In this document: in pieces, positions 1 to 6,982 of the stretch
Numbering within the stretch: position 1 is the stretch's first letter
Layout of the letters: each line of letters opens with the position of its first letter
Assembly: GCA_035387885.1 (NCBI GenBank)
Contig: DAOOOW010000019.1
Span: 1 to 20,063, forward strand
Direction of reading: 5' to 3'
DNA length: 20,063 bases
Source of the DNA: DAOOOW01 sp035387885
GTDB taxonomy: Bacteria > Patescibacteriota > Patescibacteriia > UBA2196
Position numbers and translations under genes: made by a program
The notes under the pieces: generated by a model
The model's database searches: none
Told to the model about the DNA's origin: nothing
The model's input: the letters and a program-made list of their open reading frames with translations, nothing else

Positions 1-2
1 CA

Positions 3-74
3 GTTAATAATGAAATGTCAGCAAGACGACAAGAAATAACTTCAATAACAAAAACTTTTGAAGTTACTAAATAA
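3..74 (+). CDS. 3' end of the gene of cassette C0 (partial)
   Basis: An open frame enters from the left edge and stops with TAA at 72-74, giving 23 visible residues ending in TKTFEVTK. It is rich in charged and polar residues, and its function cannot be judged from this fragment. The placement supports it. The stop is followed directly by AAATTGCCAAAAAAT and then attC0, the same arrangement as at the end of the C4 gene (3670-3721), where the stop codon is also part of the cassette-terminal arm. The small open frame covering 58-279 runs across the attC and is not considered a gene. Confidence 0.6.
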   Translation, partial: VNNEMSARRQEITSITKTFEVTK

Positions 75-118
75 ATTGCCAAAAAATACATTGAGGAAAA
101 GAAATTTCTGTCTACATC

Positions 119-316
119 ACATAACAGCGTATATCTGGCTACGGAAATTGTGCATTTATATAAACCTTAAGGTGGCACAATTTCCTCCGCCCAAATTTTC
201 ATCCCTTAGTAAGATGAGGATTTGGGTGGAGTTTAAAAATATAAAGCGTTGTCTGATAATCAAAATTTATCCCATTTAATCGGGATGAAAACTTCAGATA
301 CACGCAAACGTTGTGC
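119..316 (+). other. attC0 recombination site (large)
   Basis: R'' ACATAAC is at 119-125 and R' GTTGTGC at 310-316, with the crossover between 310 and 311. L'' GCGTATATCTG (127-137) pairs with L' CAGATACACGC (295-305) with one G/T-type mismatch. The 155-bp centre is itself self-complementary: GGAAATTGTGC (143-153) with GCACAATTTCC, and a CCGCCCAAAT block with ATTTGGGTGG. The site would therefore fold into a branched cruciform. It is closely similar to attC4 along its whole length. Confidence 0.85.
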
Positions 317-369
317 GAAATTGTGCTGATTTTTTCTTAACTTTTACGCCCTAATCAATAAATAAAAAT

Positions 370-1032
370 ATGGATCTGCAAAACAATGAGCCCGTCCAAG
401 GCTCTCAAAACATCTGGACAATCGTAATCAGTGTTGTGGCAACTGTCTTGGTTGTCGGCGGTGGTCTAATGTTTTATCAAAAAACTAAGACAGATGTTTT
501 GAGCCAAGAAATTCAAACCCTTAAAATTCAGAATGAAAGCATTGTCGCCCAAAACAAAAAAATATCACAAGATTTGGTGGAGGCTAAAAAAGTTCCCATT
601 ACACAAGAATTACCAAGTCAAAACGCACCAGTTTTAAATAACATCAAGCCCGAGAATACCACATCATCGTTATGTACCGCCCCAGCGACTGCGACAGATA
701 GTGGTCGCGATGTTTTTCCAATTGATCCGAAATATAAGGGCATTGAATTTCTTGGCCAACTTTTTACAGCTTTCAATTGTGGTCCAGAAAGGGTTAGTAA
801 AATTTTTGGAGTCAAAGGAAGCGATTATACACTTGGGTCAACAGTTTGGCTAAAGAGTACACCAAGCGATGTGCTTTCAAACACATTCAAGTCAATTGGA
901 TATAAGTGCGCAGATCCCGAAACAAGCTGTAAAAAGTGGGAGCTTTGGACTACGGTAAAAATAAACGATTTAATGAAGCTCAAACCTTTTCATGAAAACT
1001 TTGAAGCAGACGACTGTACAAACTGCGGATAG
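370..1032 (+). CDS. Membrane-anchored protein with coiled coil and Cys-rich outer domain (cassette C1)
   Basis: This 220-residue protein of unknown function is the only gene of cassette C1. A short N-terminus is followed by one transmembrane helix (about residues 15-36, ending VVGGGLMFYQ). A heptad-like coiled coil follows at about 38-73, then a Pro/Asn-rich linker, then a C-terminal domain of about 115 residues. That domain contains at least seven cysteines, including C-x6-C (CADPETSC) and a terminal CTNCG, which suggests disulfides outside the membrane. The anchor resembles those of the C2 and C9 proteins although the outer domains differ. The ATG lies about 60 bp after the cassette boundary in an A-rich leader without a Shine-Dalgarno site. 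The stop is at 1030-1032, two bases before the cassette-terminal arm. Family not recognised. Confidence 0.85.
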   Translation: MDLQNNEPVQGSQNIWTIVISVVATVLVVGGGLMFYQKTKTDVLSQEIQTLKIQNESIVAQNKKISQDLVEAKKVPITQELPSQNAPVLNNIKPENTTSSLCTAPATATDSGRDVFPIDPKYKGIEFLGQLFTAFNCGPERVSKIFGVKGSDYTLGSTVWLKSTPSDVLSNTFKSIGYKCADPETSCKKWELWTTVKINDLMKLKPFHENFEADDCTNCG

Positions 1033-1052
1033 TAAAAAATCAGCACAACATC

Positions 1053-1248
1053 GCACAACACCGAGTATGCGGCTCAAAAGTTTTGCGTTATTAGACATTT
1101 AAATCAAGGAGTGCAAAATTTTCTCGACCCAAATTCGCTTTTCTCTGTTTGGTGGTAATTTCAGGGATAGAGCGATAAAAAGATTCAAATTAACCAATTA
1201 ATTCAATAAATCCGAAAAGCGAACTTCGCATACTCGGATACATTAGCT
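1053..1248 (+). other. attC1 recombination site (ATT crossover)
   Basis: R'' GCACAAC is at 1053-1059, and R' is ATTAGCT at 1242-1248, with A in place of the usual G. L'' CCGAGTATGCG (1061-1071) pairs perfectly with L' CGCATACTCGG (1227-1237). The centre is long and contains TTCGCTTTTC / GAAAAGCGAA as a further stem. The 26 nt ending at R'' (1034-1059) are the reverse complement of the cassette's own first 26 nt (310-335) at 24 positions. Confidence 0.85.
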
Positions 1249-1258
1249 GAAATTGGGC

Positions 1259-1287
1259 TGTTTTTAATCCTTCATCTAGCATATAAT
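1259..1287 (+). promoter_or_regulatory. Promoter carried by cassette C2
   Basis: A -10 box TATAAT (1282-1287) lies 17 bp after TGTTTT (1259-1264). The -35 element falls inside the cassette-terminal arm. Cassette C9 has the same TGTTTT-17-TATAAT arrangement at 9901-9929 and the same AATTAACCC element about 13-14 nt before the ATG. The -35 match is weak, and the shared spacing is the main support. Confidence 0.6.
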
Positions 1288-1314
1288 CCATTTAATAATT
1301 AACCCACAAAAAGT

Positions 1315-1884
1315 ATGAATAAGACTACTACGGTTATCGTAACGGCGGTAATCACTGCACTAATAATCGGCGGAGGGATTTATTGGTACACGACCTCTTT
1401 GTCGCCTACTTCTGATGAAAGTGTTTCAGAAGTTGAAACAAATGAAACTGCAACGCCAATAGAAACCATATCCGAGACAACGTATCAAAATGATAAATAT
1501 GGCTTCTCTTTTAGTTATGACCCTAAAAAGTACAGTGTCGCCGAATCACGAAGTAGAAGTGGGGCAACAGGAGATGAAAGTGATTTAATTCGTATGACTG
1601 CAATCGGGGAAAGCTGTCCGGCAGTTGATATTTTTATCAGTACAGCCACTTTAGAACAAGAACTAAATGATCTTGAATTTAGAATTAGCGGCGACACTGT
1701 ACAAACAACAGTTGATGGCATTTCGGCAACAAAGAGATCTGGCAACATTACAGAAAACCTTCCTCCTTGTGGATCTGAAAAAACAGAAGTTGTTTTCGAG
1801 AGTAAAGGCAATGTGTTTGTGATTACCGCCTTCAAAAATTGGAAAAGTTCACTTGATGAACTGTTAGAATCAATTGATTTCTAA
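1315..1884 (+). CDS. Membrane-anchored PsbP-like protein (cassette C2)
   Basis: This 189-residue protein is the only gene of cassette C2. It has a transmembrane anchor at residues 5-25 (ending IIGGGIYWY), a Ser/Thr/Glu-rich linker to about 55, and an outer domain opening with YQNDKYGFSFSY. That opening is typical of PsbP/Mog1-like domains in Patescibacteria surface proteins. The same opening occurs in the chromosomal protein at 18262-19758 (YVNQKYGFSFEYP). Two cysteines (about 101 and 152) could form a disulfide. The start has a good upstream promoter (1259-1287) and no Shine-Dalgarno site. The TAA stop (1882-1884) overlaps the terminal arm of the cassette. The fold assignment rests on the short motif only, and the ligand and role are unknown. 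Confidence 0.85.
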   Translation: MNKTTTVIVTAVITALIIGGGIYWYTTSLSPTSDESVSEVETNETATPIETISETTYQNDKYGFSFSYDPKKYSVAESRSRSGATGDESDLIRMTAIGESCPAVDIFISTATLEQELNDLEFRISGDTVQTTVDGISATKRSGNITENLPPCGSEKTEVVFESKGNVFVITAFKNWKSSLDELLESIDF

Positions 1885-1900
1885 AAAACAGCCCAACATC

Positions 1901-2025
1901 AGCTAACAGAGACTATGAGGTTCACTCCCTCACTTCGTTCAGTCGTTCACGCAAATTTGGCGGCGGTTGGCGCTAGCGCGCACATTATACCGCCACCAAA
2001 CTTCTCATAGTCTCGGACGTTAGCT
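1901..2025 (+). other. attC2 recombination site
   Basis: R'' AGCTAAC (1901-1907) and R' GTTAGCT (2019-2025) are exact complements. L'' GAGACTATGAG (1909-1919) and L' CTCATAGTCTC (2004-2014) are exact complements. The centre adds TTTGGCGGCGGT paired with ACCGCCACCAAA. The crossover is between 2019 and 2020. The flanking arm at 1883-1907 is complementary to the cassette's own start (1242-1266). Confidence 0.9.
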
Positions 2026-2187
2026 GAAATATTTTTTTGTCTTTAAGCGGTAATTTAAAGTTTTAGTGCGTTGAACTAAGACGAAAATCTGATTTTTTTA
2101 TTACTTATAGAGGGGTAAAAAGGTATTTTTCTACTTCTCGGGTCGCAGAAAAATGAATTTATTTAGAAAATAATTATTAATAAAACT
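2026..2187 (+). promoter_or_regulatory. Leader of cassette C3
   Basis: This AT-rich, non-coding start of cassette C3 resembles the starts of C6 (4890-4980) and of the GH130 gene (10707-10797). All three carry a run like GAAAATYTGATTTTTT followed by a purine-rich AGGGG. A small hairpin with arms ATTTTTCT (2125-2132) and AGAAAAAT (2147-2154) follows. No convincing -35/-10 pair could be fixed. Confidence 0.4.
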
Positions 2188-2952
2188 ATGGAAAACAAAC
2201 AACTAGAACAATTAACAAATGATGAAACTGTGGCAAAAATAGAAAAACCCAGCACAATTACTGAACAGTATGATAATTTTTCTGAAAATTACAGTAAAAA
2301 AATGAAGATTCAAGACGAAATCGGGAATAAACGATTTTATGAAATTTTGGAGTCAGTTGACCTGAAAGATAAAAATCTTCTCGATGTTGGCTGTGGGGAT
2401 GGAACTGATTTATCAAGATTTAAGGAAATGGGGGCTATTCCATTTGGGGTTGAGCCGTCAGAGGAGTTTGTTAATTCGGCAAAAGAAAAAAATCCAGACA
2501 TGGTGATTGAAAAGGGTGTAGGAGAGAAGCTTCCATTTGAAGATAAGTTTTTTGATATTGTTGTTTCAAAATACGCAATGCAAACCTCGCCGGATGTTCC
2601 AAAAATTTTTCAAGAAGTTGCGAGAGTGTTGAAGCCTGAAGGACATTTTGTTTTTCTTTCTAAACATCCATTTCGTCAGTTTTTGGAAAAAATAAATACC
2701 CACAAAAGAGAAAATAAAGAAGATGGCATAGATTATTTTAAGCAAGAGATAGTGGATTCTTTCATTTTTGAAAAAACAATTCATTTGAAAGAGCCGTCCC
2801 ACAGTTTGTCCGAATATTTTTCTCCAGAAATTTTAAAAGATTTTGATTTACAAGATTTTCGCGAAGAAAAAGATTTTCCTGCCTCGGAACAGATAGACGG
2901 TATGACGTATCCAACGTTTTTTGTTGTTAAATATCAACGCAGAAAAGAATAG
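2188..2952 (+). CDS. Class I SAM-dependent methyltransferase (cassette C3)
   Basis: This 254-residue protein has a Rossmann methyltransferase domain of the Methyltransf_11/UbiE type. Motif I is LLDVGCGDGTDL (residues 64-75). The ribose-binding acid is in VEP (E89), the motif II region is LPFEDKFFDIVVSKYAMQ (115-132), and the post-motif region is RVLKPEGHFVFLSKH. The first 30 residues are polar and probably flexible. The substrate is unknown, since the C-terminal 90 residues carry no recognised motif. Distant UbiE or BioC homologues match this layout, but a menaquinone role cannot be claimed. It is the only gene in C3. The ATG follows an A-rich leader with no Shine-Dalgarno site. A 16-bp hairpin 13 bp after the stop could end transcription. 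Confidence 0.92.
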   Translation: MENKQLEQLTNDETVAKIEKPSTITEQYDNFSENYSKKMKIQDEIGNKRFYEILESVDLKDKNLLDVGCGDGTDLSRFKEMGAIPFGVEPSEEFVNSAKEKNPDMVIEKGVGEKLPFEDKFFDIVVSKYAMQTSPDVPKIFQEVARVLKPEGHFVFLSKHPFRQFLEKINTHKRENKEDGIDYFKQEIVDSFIFEKTIHLKEPSHSLSEYFSPEILKDFDLQDFREEKDFPASEQIDGMTYPTFFVVKYQRRKE

Positions 2953-2964
2953 AAAAATAAGGAG

Positions 2965-3013
2965 TTTTGAAAAAATGGCATTCACTCCTAACCCCTCTGC
3001 CATTTTTTCAAAA
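2965..3013 (+). repeat. Hairpin with conserved C-rich loop, copy 1
   Basis: The left arm TTTTGAAAAAATGGCA (2965-2980) and right arm TGCCATTTTTTCAAAA (2998-3013) form a perfect 16-bp stem around a 17-nt loop, TTCACTCCTAACCCCTC. The element at 7828-7876 has the same stem length and the same loop with one change, but an unrelated stem sequence. It may act as a terminator for the C3 gene, but the conserved loop suggests a dispersed repeat family. Confidence 0.8.
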
Positions 3014-3082
3014 AAAAATCAAATTTTCTTAGATGCAATTCAGAGTTCAGCTCAATAAAAACCAAGATAAAAAATTTACATC

Positions 3083-3211
3083 GCACAACAAGGAATATCT
3101 GGTTCAATAATTTTTCAATATTAATTATAATAAGGAATGAAAAATTATTTCACCCATATTTTTGCTCCGCTGACGCTGCGCAAAAACATCAGATATTCCT
3201 GAACGTTATGT
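3083..3211 (+). other. attC3 recombination site
   Basis: R'' GCACAAC is at 3083-3089 and R' GTTATGT at 3205-3211, with the crossover between 3205 and 3206. L'' GGAATATCTG (3092-3101) and L' CAGATATTCC (3190-3199) pair perfectly. Unlike its neighbours, R'' does not match the start of its own cassette (GTTAGCT). It matches the start of C1 instead. Confidence 0.8.
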
Positions 3212-3280
3212 GAAATAGCCAAAAATTTCTTTCTATTTTAAGATTTTTTTGGCAATTTATTTCAGGTCGAACATAGCTTG

Positions 3281-3289
3281 TGATACAAT
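3281..3289 (+). promoter_or_regulatory. Extended -10 element of cassette C4
   Basis: TGATACAAT fits an extended -10 (TG-n-TACAAT) 33 bp before the ATG at 3322. No good -35 is seen. The AATTTAACC motif follows 13 nt before the start codon, as in C2, C6 and C9. Confidence 0.5.
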
Positions 3290-3321
3290 TTAGTTAGTTT
3301 AATAATTTAACCATAATCACT

Positions 3322-3672
3322 ATGAACAAATTTGAAATAGGTCCTATCCCAGAAAGAGCTAGGGAGTTCGATCAATTGAGCAGTTTAATGGGTGGCAAAG
3401 ACCATGTTGAAGGTATGTCAAAACATGGCGCTGTTTATATTAATAAGTGGCCAAACGGCTCAATTGAGGTTTTTGTCGCTGGATCAAATGGCGTAAATAC
3501 AAAGTTCAATGTTTCTGAGGGTATTGGTGTAAGAGCCGAGACTGAAAAACCGGCAAGGACAAAATTCTCACACGAAGGTGGAGGAATCGAGGAACATCAA
3601 TATTTAAGCGCAGAATTTTCACTAGATGACGTTCTTTCATCTTTTCAGCAGAAAACTGAGAAACCAGAATAA
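3322..3672 (+). CDS. Small soluble protein of unknown function (cassette C4)
   Basis: This 116-residue protein has no membrane segment and no signal peptide. The central part (about 35-60: GAVYINKWPNGSIEVFVAG) reads like two short beta strands around a turn. A Gly-rich stretch, HEGGGIEEHQYLSAEFSLDD, precedes a short C-terminal helix. No family or catalytic motif was recognised. It is the only gene of cassette C4, with an extended -10 box 33 bp upstream. Its TAA stop (3670-3672) begins the terminal inverted arm (3670-3685), which is complementary to 3243-3259 at the start of the same cassette. The coding assignment rests on position, promoter and the tight fit to the cassette ends. Confidence 0.75.
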   Translation: MNKFEIGPIPERAREFDQLSSLMGGKDHVEGMSKHGAVYINKWPNGSIEVFVAGSNGVNTKFNVSEGIGVRAETEKPARTKFSHEGGGIEEHQYLSAEFSLDDVLSSFQQKTEKPE

Positions 3673-3714
3673 ATTGCCAAAAAATAATAAGGAATAGAAA
3701 TTTCTGTCTACATC

Positions 3715-3911
3715 ACATAACAACGTCTATCTGGCTACGGAAAATTGGCGTTAATTAAATCCTTAAGGAGTGCCAATTTTCCTCCGCCCAAATTTTCATC
3801 CCTTAGTTTGATGAGGATTTGGGTGGAGTTCTATAAAAAAAGCGTGTCTGATAATCAACATTTATCCTTTTTAATAGGGATGAAAACTTCAGATATACGC
3901 AAACGTTAAAT
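3715..3911 (+). other. attC4 recombination site (large, near-copy of attC0)
   Basis: R'' ACATAAC is at 3715-3721 and R' GTTAAAT at 3905-3911, with the crossover between 3905 and 3906. L'' CGTCTATCTG pairs with L' CAGATATACG with one mismatch. The long branched centre matches attC0 almost throughout, including CCGCCCAAATTTTCATCCC and the facing GATGAGGATTTGGGTGG. R'' is the exact complement of this cassette's own start GTTATGT. Confidence 0.85.
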
Positions 3912-3975
3912 GAAATTCAAGCCCGAGCCTAAACGTAGGAAAAGTTATAAATATCAATCAATTAATCATGTCCAT

Positions 3976-4716
3976 ATGAAGCTAAAAAATAAAATCGCAA
4001 TTATCACTGGTTCTAGTAAAGGTATTGGCAAATCTACCGCACTACTTTTCGCAAAAGAAGGGGCAAAAGTAGTAGTTAATTATTTTTCCTCTGAAAAAGA
4101 AGCATTTTCCGTTGCTGATGAAATAAAAGAAATTGGTTCAGAAGCAATCGCAATAAAATGTGATGTTTCCAAAGAAAACGAAGTCAAAGAAATGATCCAA
4201 AAAACAATTGATACTTTTGGAAAAATTGACATCTTAGTAAATAATGCAGGAATTGTTTTTGATGTTCCATTGTTTGAAAAAACTGTTGAGCAATGGAAAC
4301 AAACTTTGGATGTCAATTTAATTGGAACATTTCTTTGTAGTAAATATGCTTCTGAACAAATGCTAAAAAATGGCAACGGAAAAATAATTAACGTTTCTTC
4401 AACAAATGGAATTAACACTCTTAGTCCTGAAGCTGCTGACTATGACGCTTCAAAAGCAGGAGTTATCAATTTGACAAAGAATTTAGCAAAAGAACTTGCT
4501 CCAAAAATTCAAGTTAATTCCATTGCTCCAGGTTGGGTAGATACTGAAATGAATACAGATTTGCCAAAAGATTTTGTTGAAGAAGAAACAGAAAAAATTT
4601 ATATGAAAAGATTTGCCAAACCAGGAGAAATTGCGAAGGCGATTTTATTTTTTGCATCTGATGATGCTAGTTATATTACTGGAAGTATTCTAAAAGTTGA
4701 TGGCGGATATGATTAA
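3976..4716 (+). CDS. Short-chain dehydrogenase/reductase, FabG-like (cassette C5)
   Basis: From the ATG at 3976 the protein has 246 residues, the usual size of a classical SDR. Visible features are the NAD(P)-binding TGSSKGIG (11-18), D63, NNAG (89-92), catalytic-tetrad N114, S141/S142, Y156 and K160 (YDASK), and the PG pair (185-186). It should reduce a carbonyl or oxidise an alcohol with NAD(P)H. FabG-type 3-oxoacyl-ACP reductase is the closest described relative, but the substrate cannot be read from sequence. An earlier in-frame ATG at 3910 lies inside the attC4 R' box and the cassette arm (3905-3929) and would add 22 basic residues not found in SDRs, so it is rejected. It is the only gene in C5. 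Confidence 0.93.
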   Translation: MKLKNKIAIITGSSKGIGKSTALLFAKEGAKVVVNYFSSEKEAFSVADEIKEIGSEAIAIKCDVSKENEVKEMIQKTIDTFGKIDILVNNAGIVFDVPLFEKTVEQWKQTLDVNLIGTFLCSKYASEQMLKNGNGKIINVSSTNGINTLSPEAADYDASKAGVINLTKNLAKELAPKIQVNSIAPGWVDTEMNTDLPKDFVEEETEKIYMKRFAKPGEIAKAILFFASDDASYITGSILKVDGGYD

Positions 4717-4793
4717 TCTAAGTGTTGGGACGGCTCGGGCTTGAACTCAAGGGGACGCTAGCGCTTTCACTCCACTTCGTTTCGTTCACCCTC

Positions 4794-4889
4794 ATTTAAC
4801 AAGGGATAAAAGGAAAATTGCTCGGCTCGCAATTTCCCCAAATTTTCTACGCTACGCTCCGAAAACTTCTTTTATCCCTGATGTTATAC
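4794..4889 (+). other. attC5 recombination site
   Basis: R'' ATTTAAC (4794-4800) is a perfect RYYYAAC and the exact complement of this cassette's start GTTAAAT. R' is GTTATAC (4883-4889). L'' AGGGATAAAAG (4802-4812) and L' CTTTTATCCCT (4869-4879) pair perfectly. The outer arm GGCTCGGGCTTGAA (4732-4745) matches the cassette start (3916-3929) but is separated from R'' by 48 bp. Confidence 0.9.
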
Positions 4890-4925
4890 GCAATTCAAAA
4901 AATATTTTTCTATTTATAAAGAATT

Positions 4926-4954
4926 TTGACAGGCTTTTTAAAGGGGAATAAATT
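4926..4954 (+). promoter_or_regulatory. Promoter carried by cassette C6
   Basis: A perfect -35 TTGACA (4926-4931) lies 17 bp before TAAATT (4949-4954). The ATG of the next gene is at 5011. A second AT-rich candidate (TATAAA, 4970-4975) lies closer to the gene without a clear -35. Confidence 0.55.
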
Positions 4955-5010
4955 TGTTTTTTTATTTATTATAAAGGGGAATTATTTTTATTAATTAACC
5001 CAAAAAACAT

Positions 5011-6321
5011 ATGGAACAACAAACAAAACAAACGGATTTACAAACTAATCAGGAATCTCGGCCAAATTCTTCACTGGAACAAAATCCAGTTGAGGAAGAA
5101 AATCCTTGGTTTAAGAATAAAAAAGTAATTACCGTTATTTTAATTTTGATTGGGGTTTTTGTCGTTGCTGGACTAAGTATCGCAGGATATTATTATAAAG
5201 ATAAAATCTTTGGGACTGAAGACAGGGGTCAAATTATACAAGAGGATAGAAATTTGATTTTAGAAAATTGGGAAAAGTTAGTTTTAACTCAAGATGAATT
5301 AAATAATATTTTAGTTAAAGAGGGTTTACGGAGTGGAATGTCAGAGAGCAAGGCAGAACAAACCATATCGGACATAATTACTGATTTCAATGAGTCAAAT
5401 AAAATAGAAAGCATCTCGGGCTTTAATACTTTACTTAGCACAGAACTAGATAATAATTATGAAGTGATGGGTGGTTTTGTGAACTCTTTTGTTATGGAAT
5501 TGGGGGTAGGAGATAAACAAGGTGTATTGCCAGTACTAAAAAGTGCAGTTATAAAATTTCAGAAAGCCACTGATGCCGAGAATTATTTTACGGACACTAA
5601 AAACTGGGTGCAAAACTTAAAACAACAAAATCCAACAACTCTTATTAAAGAATTAAACGGCGTAGGAGAAGAATGTCTTGCGTTTAACAATCTTGGCAAT
5701 AAAATATTTTTATTTAAAACACAAAATTATATTGGATTAGTATTAGACCAAATTTCTGCAAATTTAGAAGCTGGCAATATTTTTGCTTATGAACAAGCCA
5801 ATAAAATACAAAGCTCACTTGGAATCCCAAAAAATAATTTAGACTCCGACAGCGATGGTCTAAGTGATTATGATGAAATGTATATTTGGAACACCGAGCC
5901 TAATAATTCAGACACAGATGCGGACGGTTATAAAGATGGTGAGGAAATTAAAAATGGCTATAATCCATTGATGAATGAAAAAACAGAAAACGAAGATACC
6001 ATCTCTGAGCAAATATCACAAGATGGAGACTGCGGAACTGACATAAATTGCTTTACCGGTGCTTTAAAAAACTGCAATAAAACAAAATTTATTGATCAAG
6101 AAATTAAAGATGACCAAAAAAGTGACTATGCTTTGATAACTATCTTAGGTGAAAGGGATTCAAATGGTAGGTGTAAAATAAATATTCAATATTTGGCGGA
6201 AAGGCTGCAGGGCACAGGTAAAGATTGCACAATAGACGATGACGATAGAATAATTGATATGGTCACTAAATATCGGCAATTTCCAACAGAAATTTATTAT
6301 TATTGCTCATCATCGCACTAA
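5011..6321 (+). CDS. Membrane-anchored protein with thrombospondin type 3 Ca-binding repeats (cassette C6)
   Basis: This 436-residue protein has a polar Gln/Glu-rich N-terminus (1-36) and one transmembrane helix (about 39-61). An outer domain of about 200 residues of unknown fold follows. Next comes a Ca-binding segment at about 278-322 with DSDSDGLSDYDE and DTDADGYKDGEE, the D-x-D-x-D-G-x-x-D-x-x-E pattern of thrombospondin type 3 repeats. The C-terminal 90 residues are cysteine-rich (CGTDINC, ALKNC, GRCK, GKDC and a final YYYC). Such proteins are common at Patescibacteria surfaces, possibly for adhesion or cell-envelope stability, but this is inference. It is the first gene of the longest cassette, with TTGACA-17-TAAATT upstream and an AATTAACCC motif 14 nt before the ATG. 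Confidence 0.9.
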   Translation: MEQQTKQTDLQTNQESRPNSSLEQNPVEEENPWFKNKKVITVILILIGVFVVAGLSIAGYYYKDKIFGTEDRGQIIQEDRNLILENWEKLVLTQDELNNILVKEGLRSGMSESKAEQTISDIITDFNESNKIESISGFNTLLSTELDNNYEVMGGFVNSFVMELGVGDKQGVLPVLKSAVIKFQKATDAENYFTDTKNWVQNLKQQNPTTLIKELNGVGEECLAFNNLGNKIFLFKTQNYIGLVLDQISANLEAGNIFAYEQANKIQSSLGIPKNNLDSDSDGLSDYDEMYIWNTEPNNSDTDADGYKDGEEIKNGYNPLMNEKTENEDTISEQISQDGDCGTDINCFTGALKNCNKTKFIDQEIKDDQKSDYALITILGERDSNGRCKINIQYLAERLQGTGKDCTIDDDDRIIDMVTKYRQFPTEIYYYCSSSH

Positions 6322-6336
6322 TCAGTCTAATAAAAT

Positions 6337-6870
6337 ATGCCTACAAATATTGATGTATTAATTTATCTTATAAAAACCATAGCGTCGTGGGAATATAGCT
6401 GGATTATTTTGATACCCTTACTGACTTTTATGGCCTTGATGTTTTACGCCCACTGGAAAAGGCCAATCAAGGACTTTTTAATTAAACAAGACGAAATAAT
6501 AATTTACTTAGAAAAAAGTAAAACCGAACACTTAAACTTTAATGAGTTCGATAGAATCAAAACCGACATAATTATACACAGGCATAGGCCAGCAAAAATA
6601 TTTTATACACTTCATTGGCAAAAGCAATTCATTACTTTGAGCGATAATGAACAAAACAGAAATATGATTAAGCAAATTGTTCAAAAAAGTGGCATGAAGA
6701 AAACTAGAAACATAAATGGATTGGATTGGAAAAAAGAAAATAATTATCAAACGACTGAAGATGATTTAAAATTTGACTTCATTAAAAAAGAAACATTTTT
6801 GTCTTTGTTCATTGTTTTGTTTTTAGGCGTAATTTTAATAGTCGTTGTTCTTTATTTTCTTGTTAAATGA
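6337..6870 (+). CDS. Two-TM protein with central PH-like soluble domain (cassette C6)
   Basis: This 177-residue protein has a transmembrane helix near the N-terminus (about 21-38), a basic soluble region of about 110 residues, and a terminal helix (about 153-175: TFLSLFIVLFLGVILIVVV). It starts 15 bp after the previous stop, so the two are probably co-transcribed and may work together at the membrane. The central part alternates short hydrophobic and polar stretches and recalls the bacterial PH-like domains of small membrane proteins, such as the one at 11863-12324, but no conserved motif proves this. The stop is TGA, showing the standard use of that codon. The TTATAAC at 6878-6884 just after the stop may be the remnant of a lost attC site. 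Confidence 0.8.
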   Translation: MPTNIDVLIYLIKTIASWEYSWIILIPLLTFMALMFYAHWKRPIKDFLIKQDEIIIYLEKSKTEHLNFNEFDRIKTDIIIHRHRPAKIFYTLHWQKQFITLSDNEQNRNMIKQIVQKSGMKKTRNINGLDWKKENNYQTTEDDLKFDFIKKETFLSLFIVLFLGVILIVVVLYFLVK

Positions 6871-6884
6871 TTAAAACTTATAAC

Positions 6885-6919
6885 AATGTGTTTTGATTCA
6901 AAAAATTCACCCCTAACCC
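6885..6919 (+). repeat. Left copy of 35-bp direct repeat flanking the KilA-N gene (truncated hairpin)
   Basis: The 35 bp are identical to 7823-7857. They contain the left stem (TTTTGATTCAAAAAA) and most of the conserved C-rich loop of the hairpin family, but break off after CCTAACCC. No right stem follows, so this copy cannot fold like the others. Confidence 0.9.
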
Positions 6920-6933
6920 TAATTATGGTAAAA

Positions 6934-6961
6934 TTAAACTGGTCGAATTCGACCAGTTTAA
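6934..6961. promoter_or_regulatory. 28-bp perfect palindrome, probable operator of the KilA-N gene
   Basis: The half site TTAAACTGGTCGAA is followed directly by its exact reverse complement, giving an uninterrupted 28-bp palindrome that ends 21 bp before the ATG at 6983. A possible -10, TAAAAT (6929-6934), abuts it, so the palindrome would cover the transcription start. Position and symmetry suggest binding of a dimeric regulator, perhaps the KilA-N product itself. Confidence 0.65.
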
Positions 6962-6982
6962 AAATTAACTTAGCCCAAATTT

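Noticed and set aside
58..279. Open frame of 73 codons at the left end
   Set aside because: It runs across the attC0 inverted repeats, starts at a TTG inside the end of another frame, and the matching region of attC4 has no such frame.
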